The notes beneath the pieces were generated by a model, which saw only the letters and a program-made list of their open reading frames with translations, made no database searches and had not been told where the DNA came from. Both the position numbers and the translations under genes were made by a program. From Archilochus colubris (taxonomy: Eukaryota > Chordata > Aves > Apodiformes > Trochilidae): 64,000 bases of DNA. This document shows positions 52,401-62,145 of the stretch, in pieces. The stretch spans positions 434,001 through 498,000 of the forward strand of contig CM041090.1 of assembly GCA_023079485.1 (NCBI GenBank), written 5' to 3'. Within the stretch, counting starts at the first letter, position 1, and each line of letters begins with the position of its first letter.

Positions 52401-55400
52401 GATTTGCTGAGTGGAAGCAACAACTTTCAAACTACAAACAGTTCTGTGTTTATTGCTTTTCTAGGATATAAATGTAATACTTGTGAACTTTTACAAATCA
52501 AAATTTGCCTGCAAATATTAGAAGTCAGAATTCTCTTCTCATATGTCAACTTCCAGCCATCTCTCAAAAGCATATTAACATTTAAATTTGGCATATGCCA
52601 ATGTTTGTGGTAAAGTCACATCAAGTAACAGATATTAACAAAAGACCTGCAATTCAATGATGAATTGTTAAAGATTATAATGTAAAATATCTTACCAGTA
52701 ACACTGAGGAATCTAAAAGTAAAAAATGCTTGTGATTCTTTTTTATACAGTATCAGAAGATAACATAGTTTCTACACATAGACATTGATGGCAACAATAG
52801 ATCTCAGCTGAGAACAATCTTATATATTTCCCAGTGCTCGTATCTTTTACAGCCAGATCCCCCAGGATCTGTGGGAAAAAGTGTGGCTTTTATTCAGCAT
52901 ACTCCAGGGCCCAAAATTCAGCAGCTTTCTATCAAATTAATTAGGAATGCTTCACTTAAGTCTTTTGAAACTTAGATTTTAATACGTGTAGTTACCCTAC
53001 CTGTTAATCCTGTAAAACTTTCAGTGCCTTACAGCACTAAGTCTTTTCACAATATTTGTAAAACATTCCTGAGCATCAGTCATGGCTTCCAGATGACCCT
53101 GACTTCAACAGTGAACAAAACTAATCCACAGACACATAATTTCATTTCCTGGTATCTAGGGAAGGTGTTTTGGTTTGTTTTGTTTCCTAAAAAAGACTGA
53201 GAGACAACTGGTTCATTACCAAGGGCCTGAGATGCCATTAACACTCTCTAATGACTCCTGGAAGCACTGGCCACATTGCTGCAGCCTGGTCAGGGTCAGT
53301 CTCTGATCTGACCTTTCCTCCTGCACCTGACGTGCACTCCAAGAATCTCCTGACACAGCATTTATCAGAGTAAAATTGCACTGCTCAAGGCAGCAGTGCA
53401 GATGGCATTGCAGTGCAGTCTGTGGGCACAAACCCTGATGGAAATGGATTTTACCAAGATAAACCTTCCACTGTTAAACACTGCCCCATCTTCTCTTTTG
53501 GCAACATTATGCACAGCAGGTAAAACACCAAAACCAAGGAGAAGGAGATGCACAAAGTACTTGTAAATGCCTGGTTGTTGCTGCATGAGGAAAAAAAAAG
53601 AAACAGAAAAATGAAGTCAAGATCTACAGCTACAGATATGGAGAACTTTGCATCAAACTTCTAGCACTACATTTATAGTGCAATGTACTTATTTCAGGAG
53701 TGCAATCACCAAATGGGCCATATTCTGTATTCTTTGTGTATTAAAATGTGACTTCAAATACTCAGCATCTCATTTTCTCATTGTAACATGTTGGTGGCAG
53801 AGCTGGAACAGCACCTATGCATTCATTTTGCAACTTAGGAAATATGAAAGATTCTTGTCTAGAATTAGAGACAGAACCACAAATGCAGGCTCTGGAAAGT
53901 GGTGTAAATGTATGAAATAGCATTTTCTTTAGCTTTGGAAGTGTTACTGCTTGAAATCCAAAGATGTTTGCCAATGATCTAGAATCACCATCTATATTTG
54001 TATGAACAAGTAACTTCCAGCAACATTCACACATTCTAACTGGGCTAGAAAACTGACTTTACAAGTTCAGTGTCTCATTAAGACTTGTAAGTTAAGCTTC
54101 ACATGGTAAGGAAAGAGTTCCCAATACCATGATAGGGTGTGGACACACCAATATAATGACCAAGCTGTTTAAGTTACCACAGAGGTGTGGCCCAGACCTT
54201 CATCACAACAGCAGATTGTACAGATTCATCTCCAAGACCACTGGAGTTCATCCCAGCATTTACACAGATGTCACCATCTTTACTTAGGACTCAAGATATT
54301 AAGATATTCCAGGCCAGATTACAGCACTCTCTGCTGCATGCTTACTGTTTTATGCCATAGAGAACCCTTTCTGCAAAGTTTACAGAGTTAAAGAAAACAT
54401 TCACAAATCAAAGCTTCCTGAAGGTTTAATTCCTCCATCCTACGGCCTTGTTGGTACTCACAAAGAAACACTTCAACTTCTGAGAAAGCATGGCTGAAAA
54501 CTGTGATTTACACATCTCACTCTGAAAGCTGTTGTCAGTTTGAGGCTTCAAGATCAACCAAGAAAATTCCTTCTGCACTGAAATATTCTAACAGCTCCAA
54601 GCTGAAAAGCTCAACGAAAAAAAGGATCAATCAAGATGATTTACACTAAAAAGTAAGAAATATTTTTAATATATATTTGTGAGTGCCTGTGTGTAACGAG
54701 ATACCCATCTGTCTTTGAATTATCATCACCTTAACCTCGGAGCCTTTAGAAGAAGTGGGACAGGGATCTTTCCAATGTGCACTATAAGAAGGGAGGATAT
54801 GAAAGCTGTCTGATTTTTTTTTCCCTGTAAAAAAAATAAAAGATGGTACTGATGAAAAGTCCAGCACTACTGAAGAATAAAGTCCTGTACCTGTCTAGTG
54901 AAAAAAATTACGTAAAGGATGCAAGAAAATAACAAAAACCTTTGGTTTCAGTACTATGAACAAATTCAGCAGAATTTAAAGCTTACAAAGGCATGATTCT
55001 ACTGATTCTGTGCATAGTTTCAGTGTTGTTTGTTTTTGATCTTTTATCAAAATTCTGTTCAGCTTGAGAGATGCCTTCAGAGTTCAACACACAGCTGTGG
55101 AACTGACAAGAACTGCATGAATTTCTCTTTTTCTTGCTGCTTGGGATGCCTTTGGGCAGCAACACAGAAACATTCTGAAGTGTTCACAGAGGAGAATAAT
55201 TTTAAGGCATGGAGACATGAAACCCTGGAAAGGAATACAATAGAATACTTCTCCACATAATATTGTCTCTGGAGGAAAGAGCTCTGTGGTAGAATGCAGT
55301 TAGGTGGTACAGTGTCAAACAAACCAGTCTCAAAAATGTCTGTTGTGACCTATGGCAAATCATGCAAAAACACTAGGAGGGCCAAAAGGACAACCAGAGG

Positions 55401-57817
55401 CCTACCTTGGCCTGGGAATCATGGAATCATAGAACTAGCTGGGTTGGAAGGGACCTCAGAGATCATCAAGTCCAACCCTTGATCCACTCCCCCCGTGGTT
55501 CCCAGCCCATGGCACTGAGTGCCACATCCAGGCTCTTTGGAAAGATCTCCAGACACGGAGAATCCACTACTTCCCTGGGCAGCCCATTCCAATGCCTGAT
55601 CACCCTCTCCAGAAAGAAATTCTTTCTCATCTCCAACCTAAACCTCCCTGGCACAACTTGAGACCCTGCCCTCTTGTCTTGCTGAGAGTTGCCTGGGAAA
55701 AGAGCCCAACCCCCCCCTGGCTCCAACCTCCTTTCAGGGAGTTGGAGAGAGTGATGAGGTCTCCCCTGAGCCTCCTCTTCTCCAGCCTCAACACCCCCAG
55801 CTCCCTCAGCCTCTCCTCATAGGATCTGTGCTTGAGTCCCTTCACCAGCCTGGTTGCCCTCCTTTGGACCTGCTCCAGGACCTGAAGTCCTGCCTTCAGC
55901 ACTAAAGCAGAACTGAAAAATCCTATACCACTGCTGCCAGATGGTTGTTTAACCTCCCCTTAAAACCCCTAAGTATGTGTCATGAGTGCTGTCTTCCTAT
56001 TGTCTGAGCTAAAGATCATTTATTCTGGCAGCTATGAAAAGCAATCACCACTCTCAATACTTTGGATTCAGAACTTCAGACTTTTCTAAAATAAACTAAA
56101 TCTATTCCTTTAAGCATTCCTTATTGGATGGCTGTCTGTTATCTCTTCTATGTTGCTCTGCTCTAGACTTTACTGTTTCCCTTCATCATCTCTACAGTGG
56201 CACCACAAAGCTGGAAAATTACTCCAGCTGAGGACTTCAGGCAGACTGGAATCATGTTGTTCCATGTTTTACTTCACTTGTGACAAGTTTCTGTCTCTTC
56301 TAACAACATTCCTGTTTTCTCATAATATTACAGCCCACTTCACTTCTGCAGGACCCATCCCACCTAAGACACCTTCTGGTTTGGAAAGCATCCAATAACT
56401 ACATTTTATTTTTTTTCAGTCCTTTGAGAATACAAATGCTAAGAGGCACATCTTTGCCATAACTTCTCTGAAGTGCAATCCTCACAGAAAAGGTAATGCA
56501 GAAAGCTTTATTAAAGTCAAGATCTTGTGTACCAATTGCATCTCCTCATCTAGTATACTTGTTAGCCTATCAAATCTTACACACTTACTTTTGAAAAGCT
56601 ATGGTGAGAATCTACAATTAAATCATGCAATATTTTCCCCAAACCTGGAGTTTAAATTGAGCTGGAGTGGACTAAACTGCCTTGGTTCCTCTGATTCTGA
56701 AAGAGAAGTGGCAAACCTCAATTACATAAGTCATAGCACTGTGACCTAAACTATACCAAACTTTAAACACCTGGGAAAAATGCTGTGAAACTAAGGAATA
56801 ATGCAAAAACAAAAACCACTTTAAAAAGTAGAAAGCAAAGTAGATTCAGTTGAAGCATGACCTCAGCAAAGTTCTGGGCAGTGTTTCTGATACAGGTGCA
56901 TGCAGCAAAACACCCAGACAGCTGTAACACTATGCTTGCACCCCTCATGAAAGGTGCTGCTTAAAGAGGTTGTCTGCAGGTCAGGGAGAGAAGCTGCTCA
57001 CGGAGATGATCCATTCAGTTGTGGCATCATCACTCTAATTTGGTGGTGTGTCTTTTAAACCTGTTTCTGTTTCTTACAAATGCCTTCAGCAGCATTTTGT
57101 GAAAAGATCCTTCACTGTATTCAATGGACAAGTATTTCCACTTAAAGTCCTTGCTCAAGAACACCCATCTTTTAAATAACTTATAATAATTTTTCCTCCC
57201 CTTTTAACTAGGAATACCTTTCAGCACATGCTTTAGAACCTTCTCTCTCACCTCCAAAGGCCACCTCGGGCATGGCCAAGCCAGGATCCCGGCGCTCCAG
57301 ACTAACACCTACCGCACCCCACAGCTCCTGACGAGCGTCAGAGGCAGAAGCACCCCAAACCCCTACCCCTAACCCTAATGACCCTAACCCCAACCCCCGT
57401 GGCCGTGTCCCCGTTCCTGCCAGCACAAATTCACCTATTGTCGCCGTGAAACCCACAGAGACCTCCCCGCTGTGTGCCGGCTCCACGCTCCCTGTCTGTC
57501 CCCTCAGGACTCCTCAGACGGCTTGGGCCGTGCCCTCAGGGCCCAGCTGCCCCGTCCCTCCGCGGGGCGGTTCTCTCGTCCCCCAGGGCCCGGCAGCCCC
57601 GTCCCCCAGGGCCCAGCACCGCTCCACCAGGCCCGGACCCCCTTCACCCCCCCCGGTGTGCCGCTGAGGCGGGGCCTGGCGAGGTACCGGCCCGCTCCTA
57701 GGCCGCGCCTTCTCCCCGGTGCCGGTGCCGGTGCCCCCGCTCTCCAGCGCCACTCACCAACAGGGGGACCCCGAATGTCATCGTGCGGCCCCTCCACACC
57801 TTCCGCAGCCTCTCCAT
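40314..57817 (-). CDS. COX16: COX16, cytochrome c oxidase assembly factor (4 exons, 105 aa)
   Basis: Coding exons on the minus strand are 57817-57758, 46250-46173, 42398-42336 and 40430-40314. All introns are phase 0 with GT...AG ends (11,507, 3,774 and 1,905 bp). The predicted protein has 105 residues (human COX16 has 106). It has a basic N-terminus ([11 protein letters not shown]), one hydrophobic membrane segment running into the family signature [18 protein letters not shown], then QIRYDV, a charged helix ending TLESEYE, and the [14 protein letters not shown] signature. COX16 is a small inner-membrane protein of mitochondria facing the intermembrane space. In animals it assists COX2 copper-centre maturation together with SCO1/SCO2 factors. 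The start chosen matches family length. The frame is open upstream to 58,054, so a longer N-terminus is not strictly excluded. No disruption is seen. CR1 copies sit in intron 1. Confidence 0.96.
40431..46172 (-). other. COX16: COX16 introns 2 and 3
   Basis: Intron 3 (40,431-42,335) and intron 2 (42,399-46,172), AT-rich, flanking exon 3. Open frames inside them (for example 44,026-44,295) carry no known motif. No young transposon recognised. Confidence 0.8.
42336..42398 (-). CDS. COX16: COX16 exon 3
   Basis: 21 codons. Acceptor TTTGTCTTGCAG|GTGGATCC, donor GAG|GTAAAA. Encodes [20 protein letters not shown] plus a final Glu, matching the charged helix of the family. Confidence 0.97.
46173..46250 (-). 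CDS. COX16: COX16 exon 2
   Basis: 26 codons. The acceptor is a T-rich tract ending TTTTTCAG before CTGTAT, and the donor is AAG|GTAGGC. Encodes [20 protein letters not shown], the most conserved part of the family. Confidence 0.97.
49016..49965 (-). mobile_element. CR1 LINE with long ORF2 C-terminal fragment, in COX16 intron 1
   Basis: About 950 bp. The minus strand retains an uninterrupted frame of about 220 codons (49,941-49,279). It begins just before the reverse-transcriptase catalytic box (SKFADDTKL) and runs through [32 protein letters not shown] and [15 protein letters not shown]. It then passes into the 3' UTR and ATCATAGAATCATAG tail. 5'-truncated, hence non-autonomous. The intact frame suggests a relatively young insertion. 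Confidence 0.97.
55416..55886 (-). mobile_element. CR1 LINE 3' fragment in COX16 intron 1
   Basis: Reverse complement from GAATCATGGAATCATAGAAC to GGACCTGCTCCAGGACCTGA. It carries the CCCCCCGTGGTTCCCAGC variant shared with the copies at 36,034 and 38,878. Confidence 0.96.
55890..56600 (-). mobile_element. Ancient CR1-like LINE relic
   Basis: Weak but ordered similarity to an old CR1 ORF2/3' region in reverse complement: GGAAAATTACTCCAGCTGAG (56,213), then GCAGAAAGCTTTATTAAAGT with CAAGATCTTGTGTACCAATT (56,499-56,537), and CTCATCTAGTATACTTGTTA. The younger CR1 at 55,416 directly abuts it. Confidence 0.5.
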
Positions 57818-58110
57818 CCGCTCCTCCCGCCCGGTACCGATTGTGCCGCTTCCGGCAGGGCGCGGGTTCTCCGCCACAGCGGCCCCCGCCGCCGAGGCAA
57901 CCCGCCCGGGGAACCCGCGTTCCGCTGCGCGGTCGGGCATCCTGGGCTGCCATGGGGAGCTTCGCTTCACCCCCAGCCCATCGGGCTTCTCTGAGGAGAA
58001 GGTGGAGGAGGAGCGCATCCCTGCACCAGCGGCAGCCCAGACACGGTGTAGCATGAGGAGAGGATGGGGCTGGGGTCCTGGTGTCCGAAATCCGCAGCTG
58101 AGATCGAAGG
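57250..58110. promoter_or_regulatory. CpG island, COX16 promoter/first exon
   Basis: GC- and CpG-dense block around COX16 exon 1, with a sharp edge to AT-rich intron at about 57,240 and to a CR1 copy at about 58,160. No TATA box is evident, as is usual for housekeeping mitochondrial genes. Long open frames on both strands (57,472-58,056 plus; 57,504-58,424 minus) are side effects of GC richness. A degenerate telomere-like CCCTAACCCTAATGACCCTA lies at 57,366-57,385. Confidence 0.85.
57758..57817 (-). CDS. COX16: COX16 exon 1 (coding part)
   Basis: ATG at 57,817 down to CTGTTG at 57,758, followed by donor GTGAGT (57,757-57,752). Twenty codons giving the basic N-terminus and first half of the membrane segment. 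It sits in the CpG island. The start context has G at +4. Confidence 0.93.
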
Positions 58111-58162
58111 TGCATCAACAGCACGGGTGTGGAAGAGAAAAATCGAGGCTTAAAATAATAGG

Positions 58163-58347
58163 ACATAATTGGAATGGGCTGCCCAGGGAAGTAGTGGATT
58201 CTCCATCCCTGGATATATTTAAAGAGCCTGGATGTGGCACTGAGTGCCATGGGCTGGGAACTGCAGGGGGAGTGGATCAAGGGTTGGATTGATGATCTCT
58301 GAGGTCCCTTCCAACCCAGCCAGTTCTGTGATTCTGTGATTCTATGA
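58163..58347 (+). mobile_element. Short CR1 LINE 3' end
   Basis: Starts near TTGGAATGGGCTGCCCAGGG and ends ATTCTGTGATTCTATGA. It carries the CTGCAGGGGGAGTGGATC variant shared with the copy at 39,163-40,120. It lies about 340 bp upstream of the COX16 start. Confidence 0.93.
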
Positions 58348-59439
58348 ATCCCTTGCTGCAAAACCCGGACTGTCCTGAGGCCCTTCTTAGTAAGAGTTTC
58401 CGTGCCTGTTGTTAAATCAGTCATCTATGGCATGTAGAAAGAAATGCCCCTGCCCGTTATTCCCCCTGGAAATCTATTGAGCTGTTTTTGTAAAGTGTTT
58501 GTTCCACACCTCACACTGTGGCATTCTCTGTTTGTTTCGTTAGGGCTGCTAATCATTGTGCTCTTATTGTTGATTTCTTTTTGGTACCTGTGAATGCCCA
58601 TTCACTAACATCACAAAATACTCTATGAGTATACTCTGGTATTATATTAAAATAATTCCATGGATGAGTGGTAGCTCATTCTGTATGCCAGGGCTGGAAA
58701 CTCAAAGTTAGTCACAGCCCTTACAGGTGAGATGCAAACATCATCCACAAAATTGCAGTGACCCGGGCCTGACCCTGAATTATCCAACTAAGACAAAAAT
58801 TCCCTTTGGATGCATATAGGGAAGGGGAAGAGGAGTTCACCTTCAGTAAGGCCACCTTTGAAGTCACATACATGAGAAAACAACAAAAGGCAACAGAGAC
58901 AACAACTATCAGGATAACCCTGCGGCTGTTTAGCCCTCACTGCTGCCATATGGTTTGCCACAGCATGTCCCTCAGGAGATCTTCCCTTCAAGAAACTTGA
59001 AGGTGAAAGAATGAACATGTCTCACCAGACAAGGCCATTGCAGCAGACAGAGGAAACATCTGCAGCAAATAGTTTGTGAGGAAACGAAGGCTCATGCTAT
59101 GCATAACAGAGAAAAATCCATGTGAACGCTGGCAACTGCACAGGAATCCCAGCAGTGAAGGGAGTGGAATTCCACCTGTCAGCAAGGATTGCTGAAAAAT
59201 ATAGTAAGACTGAGCACCTGAAATTAAGATTTTGCTGTTGTAGTTGCAAACATGTTAGGAAGAGACGTTAGCTCTTACCTCTTTACTCTCCCCCTAACTC
59301 AAAATAGAAACAGTTTGTCTGCTAACTCTACTATTTCAGCTTGAGCCTAACCTCACCTTGGGTCGTAAGAACCTCGGTACCAGGAGCTGTAGAATTGCTC
59401 ACAATGCAGCATGTGCTGGGAACAGCCAAAGTTAATGAG
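58348..59439. other. Non-coding sequence, no recognisable gene
   Basis: Nothing identified; short opposing open frames only. Confidence 0.5.
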
Positions 59440-59900
59440 TGTCCTGGTTTGGGCCAGGATAAAGGTGATTTTCTGTCTTGTACTTTTGCTTTCAGCTAAG
59501 CCTCTTGTCAGTAGTTGCACTTGCTGAAATTAACAGCAAGTTTCTCAGACAGTCTCTGCTTCTAGAAATGAAAGGAAACAACCACCCATTTTAAGGGCTT
59601 GTAGCTCTTCCTGACTTGGTAGTAGCTGCTGAGGACAACACTTCTAAAATGACAGCCCCATCTCTGTGCCTTGTCCATTTTCACCCTCCTTTGTGTGGCC
59701 AAGAGAAGTTGCTAGGAAGGGAGGGGACCTGTATTTCCCTTTTGGTTTTCTACTATGTCTTCTGACTAGAACTAGTGAGATAACTGAGTGGAAGGGTTGA
59801 TGTACCTCTCCTTTCCTTCTCTGCTTTCTTGTCAGTTGTCAGAATAAGCATCACTACATTCAAGGATGTAGTCATTCAAGGATGCTCCTTGTCAAAAGTC
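59440..59900 (+). mobile_element. Probable avian LTR (ERVL-like family), diverged
   Basis: Begins TGTCCTGGTTTGGGCCAGGA, the start shared by a very common avian LTR family, and continues with GATTTTCTGTCTTG and CTGCACTTGCTGAAAT-like blocks. The right limit is not recognisable, so the end is approximate. Confidence 0.5.
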
Positions 59901-61082
59901 TGCCAGGAGGGACAGGTGAGCCAGCTGTACCCATTTTTCATGCCACTGGAGTAGTGCACACAACAGAAGGCACCACTGTGGCCCATGCATGGGGTCATCC
60001 ACACTTTCCTGATGTGACCCTAGGTTTCTTTCTTTACCTACAAAAAGGGAGGAGAAGGAAACAGGTTGACATTCTTTAGGTCCACCACTTAGTTTTCCCT
60101 TCTTGGGTTGGCTCAAAAATAGGCTGGGGAGAAGTGGCTCAGGAGCCATGTTTTAGGTCTGTGAGTACCAGAGAAAAAATGAAGGAAATACTGATCTTCC
60201 TAACAGATTCCCTACTGTTGCTTCAGAGGGCCATTCCCCCAAATACAGCCATCGAATGTCATCCAGGAGAGAGATTCTCCAGGGAATATGGGAAAAAAAG
60301 AGGGAACCAGGAACACTGCCTAGAAGTAGGAGAACTGGGGGGGGGGTCTGTGCCAAAAAGCACCAACAGTCAACTCTGCACCTACTAAGTAGCTGCCTTT
60401 AAGTTGTAGCCCCATCCTCTTTCTGACCCCAAAGAAAAGCCACAGTAACACATTCATTTTCTAGGTTCTTTGTTATTATTTTCAAGAGCAGGACAGTCAT
60501 TCGAGCTCTTAAATTTGAGTACTGAAAACTAGTGGTTTAGAACACCAGCACCTTACATTTGTCCTTCACATGAGTTAGAAACCTCATGATTACAAAAGGG
60601 ATGGGTTGAGTTCTGGTTCTGCTTCCTTCACTGGGTGTGAGCAGGAAATTTACCACAGGGCAACCCCAGCCAAAACAGTGGGGGCTGCTGGGCTCATGTG
60701 GGTGGGGGAAGAGATAAAAAGTTAAAACAGTTCCAGAGAAGGAACATTACAGTATGGTGCCCCCCTCCCTGCCCATCCTCACACTCTCAAGCCCAAGAGA
60801 GGCAGCAGTTCTTCATGAAGAGAGGAGCATGGGGGCCCTGGGAGCAGAGTCCTCTTGAGTTACCACACTCTTCAGCTCAGCCTTGGGCTTCACAGTCATT
60901 CTGCCAAGCAACTGTAGTAGCAGCCCCTGGAAAAGGGACTGAAGCTTCACCTCCTTAGTAGAGAGGATCTTTCCTCCCATGTGTGGTCCGGCAAAGAAGA
61001 GAAGAGAGAAACTAAGGTATGCAAAAGGGTATGAGAAAGAAACAGTTCAAGAGAGCAGGAGTAGGTTCTGTGAGGGCACAGG
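59901..61082. other. Non-coding; likely 3' flank or 3' UTR of the upstream unidentified gene
   Basis: Lies directly downstream of the stop codon at 61,083 of the minus-strand gene. No AATAAA signal was found on the minus strand. No other feature recognised. Confidence 0.4.
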
Positions 61083-61325
61083 TTAGACCCGGGTATGCCT
61101 ACAGGTTCGAGAGGTCCCTGAGGCTGAGGGGGCGGTGGAAGTGGAAGGGGACTCCTCATCCGTCGTGTCCCCCTGCTCCTCCTTGTGCAGACCCAGGCTG
61201 ATGTGGCTCTGCAGGGCTGCTGGGGTCAGCCACTCCTTGGGGAGGCAGCTCTGGAGGAAGGGGATGCAGGAGCTGAAGTAAGCCAGGCGGTTCACCCAGC
61301 GAGGGATCTCTTTCCCACACAGGAT
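61083..61325 (-). CDS. Terminal coding exon of an unidentified gene
   Basis: Minus strand, 80 codons and a TAA stop (61,085-61,083), opened by an acceptor (GGTTTGCTCCACAG before ATCCTG). Third codon positions are overwhelmingly G or C while the flanks are not, a strong sign of real coding sequence. The first part is a cysteine- and aromatic-rich helical stretch ([20 protein letters not shown], then [16 protein letters not shown]). The C-terminal part is acidic then Ser/Thr/Ala-rich ([17 protein letters not shown]) and ends TRV. I do not recognise the family. It lies about 3.3 kb upstream of COX16 in the same orientation, where mammals have SYNJ2BP, but it does not resemble SYNJ2BP. Confidence 0.75.
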   Translation of the reverse strand: MLCGKEIPRWVNRLAYFSSCIPFLQSCLPKEWLTPAALQSHISLGLHKEEQGDTTDEESPSTSTAPSASGTSRTCRHTRV

Positions 61326-61623
61326 CTGTGGAGCAAACCAGAAAGGATCAGGGTCAATAGTGCCAAAGCACGTGCATGGTGGCAGTGCTATCCCCATCCA
61401 CACCACCACCTCAGCAGGATGGATTCCTGGATGCTCAGAAGAGAGCTGTTTGAAATCTAAGGAGCATCTTCTGCAGTCAGAAACAGTTATAAGAACAATG
61501 GCTGGATGCACACGGACTCCTGCCAGCCATAGCACCACAGGAGAGACCAGGTCAAAGAGTTCATGGCCCTCAATGTCTTTGGCCATTCTGTTTTCTAGGC
61601 AGTCCATGGGTTAAATGACAGAC

Positions 61624-61679
61624 CTGCAGGTGCCTTTCAATGAAGCAATAATGCTCATGTTCCAAGTAGCTCAAAAAAT
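61624..61679 (-). CDS. Probable penultimate exon of the unidentified gene
   Basis: 56 bp between acceptor TTTTTGCCAG and donor CAG|GTCTGT, 298 bp upstream of the terminal exon. Read in the phase that joins the terminal exon without a stop it gives FLSYLEHEHYCFIERHLQ. It requires one base from the preceding exon. Confidence 0.5.
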
Positions 61680-62101
61680 CTGGCAAAAAGTTTAGGCTGT
61701 TACCAGCCAGACCTTGAGGAGCCCTGAAGCTGAGCCTGATGAAGTGGATGGAGATGCCTCTTTCTGCTCACTTTTCTTCCTCAGGCTGACACACCAGGTT
61801 AGTCCAGTTACAGTACCTGGATGTCCTTTTCCTATTCTAGCACATCCTCTAATTTCTCTTTGTATGGTATTTCCTAAATGTGGGGGTTAAAGGAACAAAG
61901 AGAGAAATACTCTCACTAAGCCTGTGTTTCATCATAGGCACTCCTGGCACTGGTTTGGGTTACACTCTGGTAGCACAGATGCTGTTTTTCAAGCTCATCT
62001 CCTGTTCAGGACAATGGAACCATTCCCTGAGTACACGAGACCCTTTCTTCTGTAGCATTTGACCACACATACAGGTTCTGAATTTTAGTAGCTGTACTCA
62101 C

Positions 62102-62145
62102 GTAGGCCACACATAGAATGTTTCCTTTTACCCTTTACCATTTTG
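62102..62145 (-). CDS. Possible internal exon of the unidentified gene
   Basis: 44 bp with a strong pyrimidine tract and acceptor (CTTCTGTCTGCTCAG) and a consensus donor GTGAGT. Only one frame is open (KMVKGKRKHSMCGL). It leaves one base, exactly the phase needed by the 61,624-61,679 exon. Confidence 0.4.

Larger units (their letters stand above)
46251..57757 (-). other. COX16: COX16 intron 1
   Basis: 11.5 kb, AT-rich, with low-complexity A/C-rich sequence at 48,669-48,730 and an AT-rich tract at about 46,945-46,995. It contains two CR1 copies in the transcribed orientation (49,016-49,965 and 55,416-55,886) and an older CR1 relic (about 55,890-56,600). No supported gene lies within it. Confidence 0.8.

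Noticed and set aside
57504..58424. 306-codon minus-strand ORF and 194-codon plus-strand ORF over the COX16 first exon
   Set aside because: GC-rich CpG island and CR1 sequence keep several frames open. The real COX16 exon uses a different minus frame and ends at a consensus donor.
61785..61880. Alternative upstream exon for the unidentified gene ending at a GTACTG donor
   Set aside because: Weak donor and poor acceptor, and the candidate at 62,102-62,145 has far better splice signals with a compatible phase.
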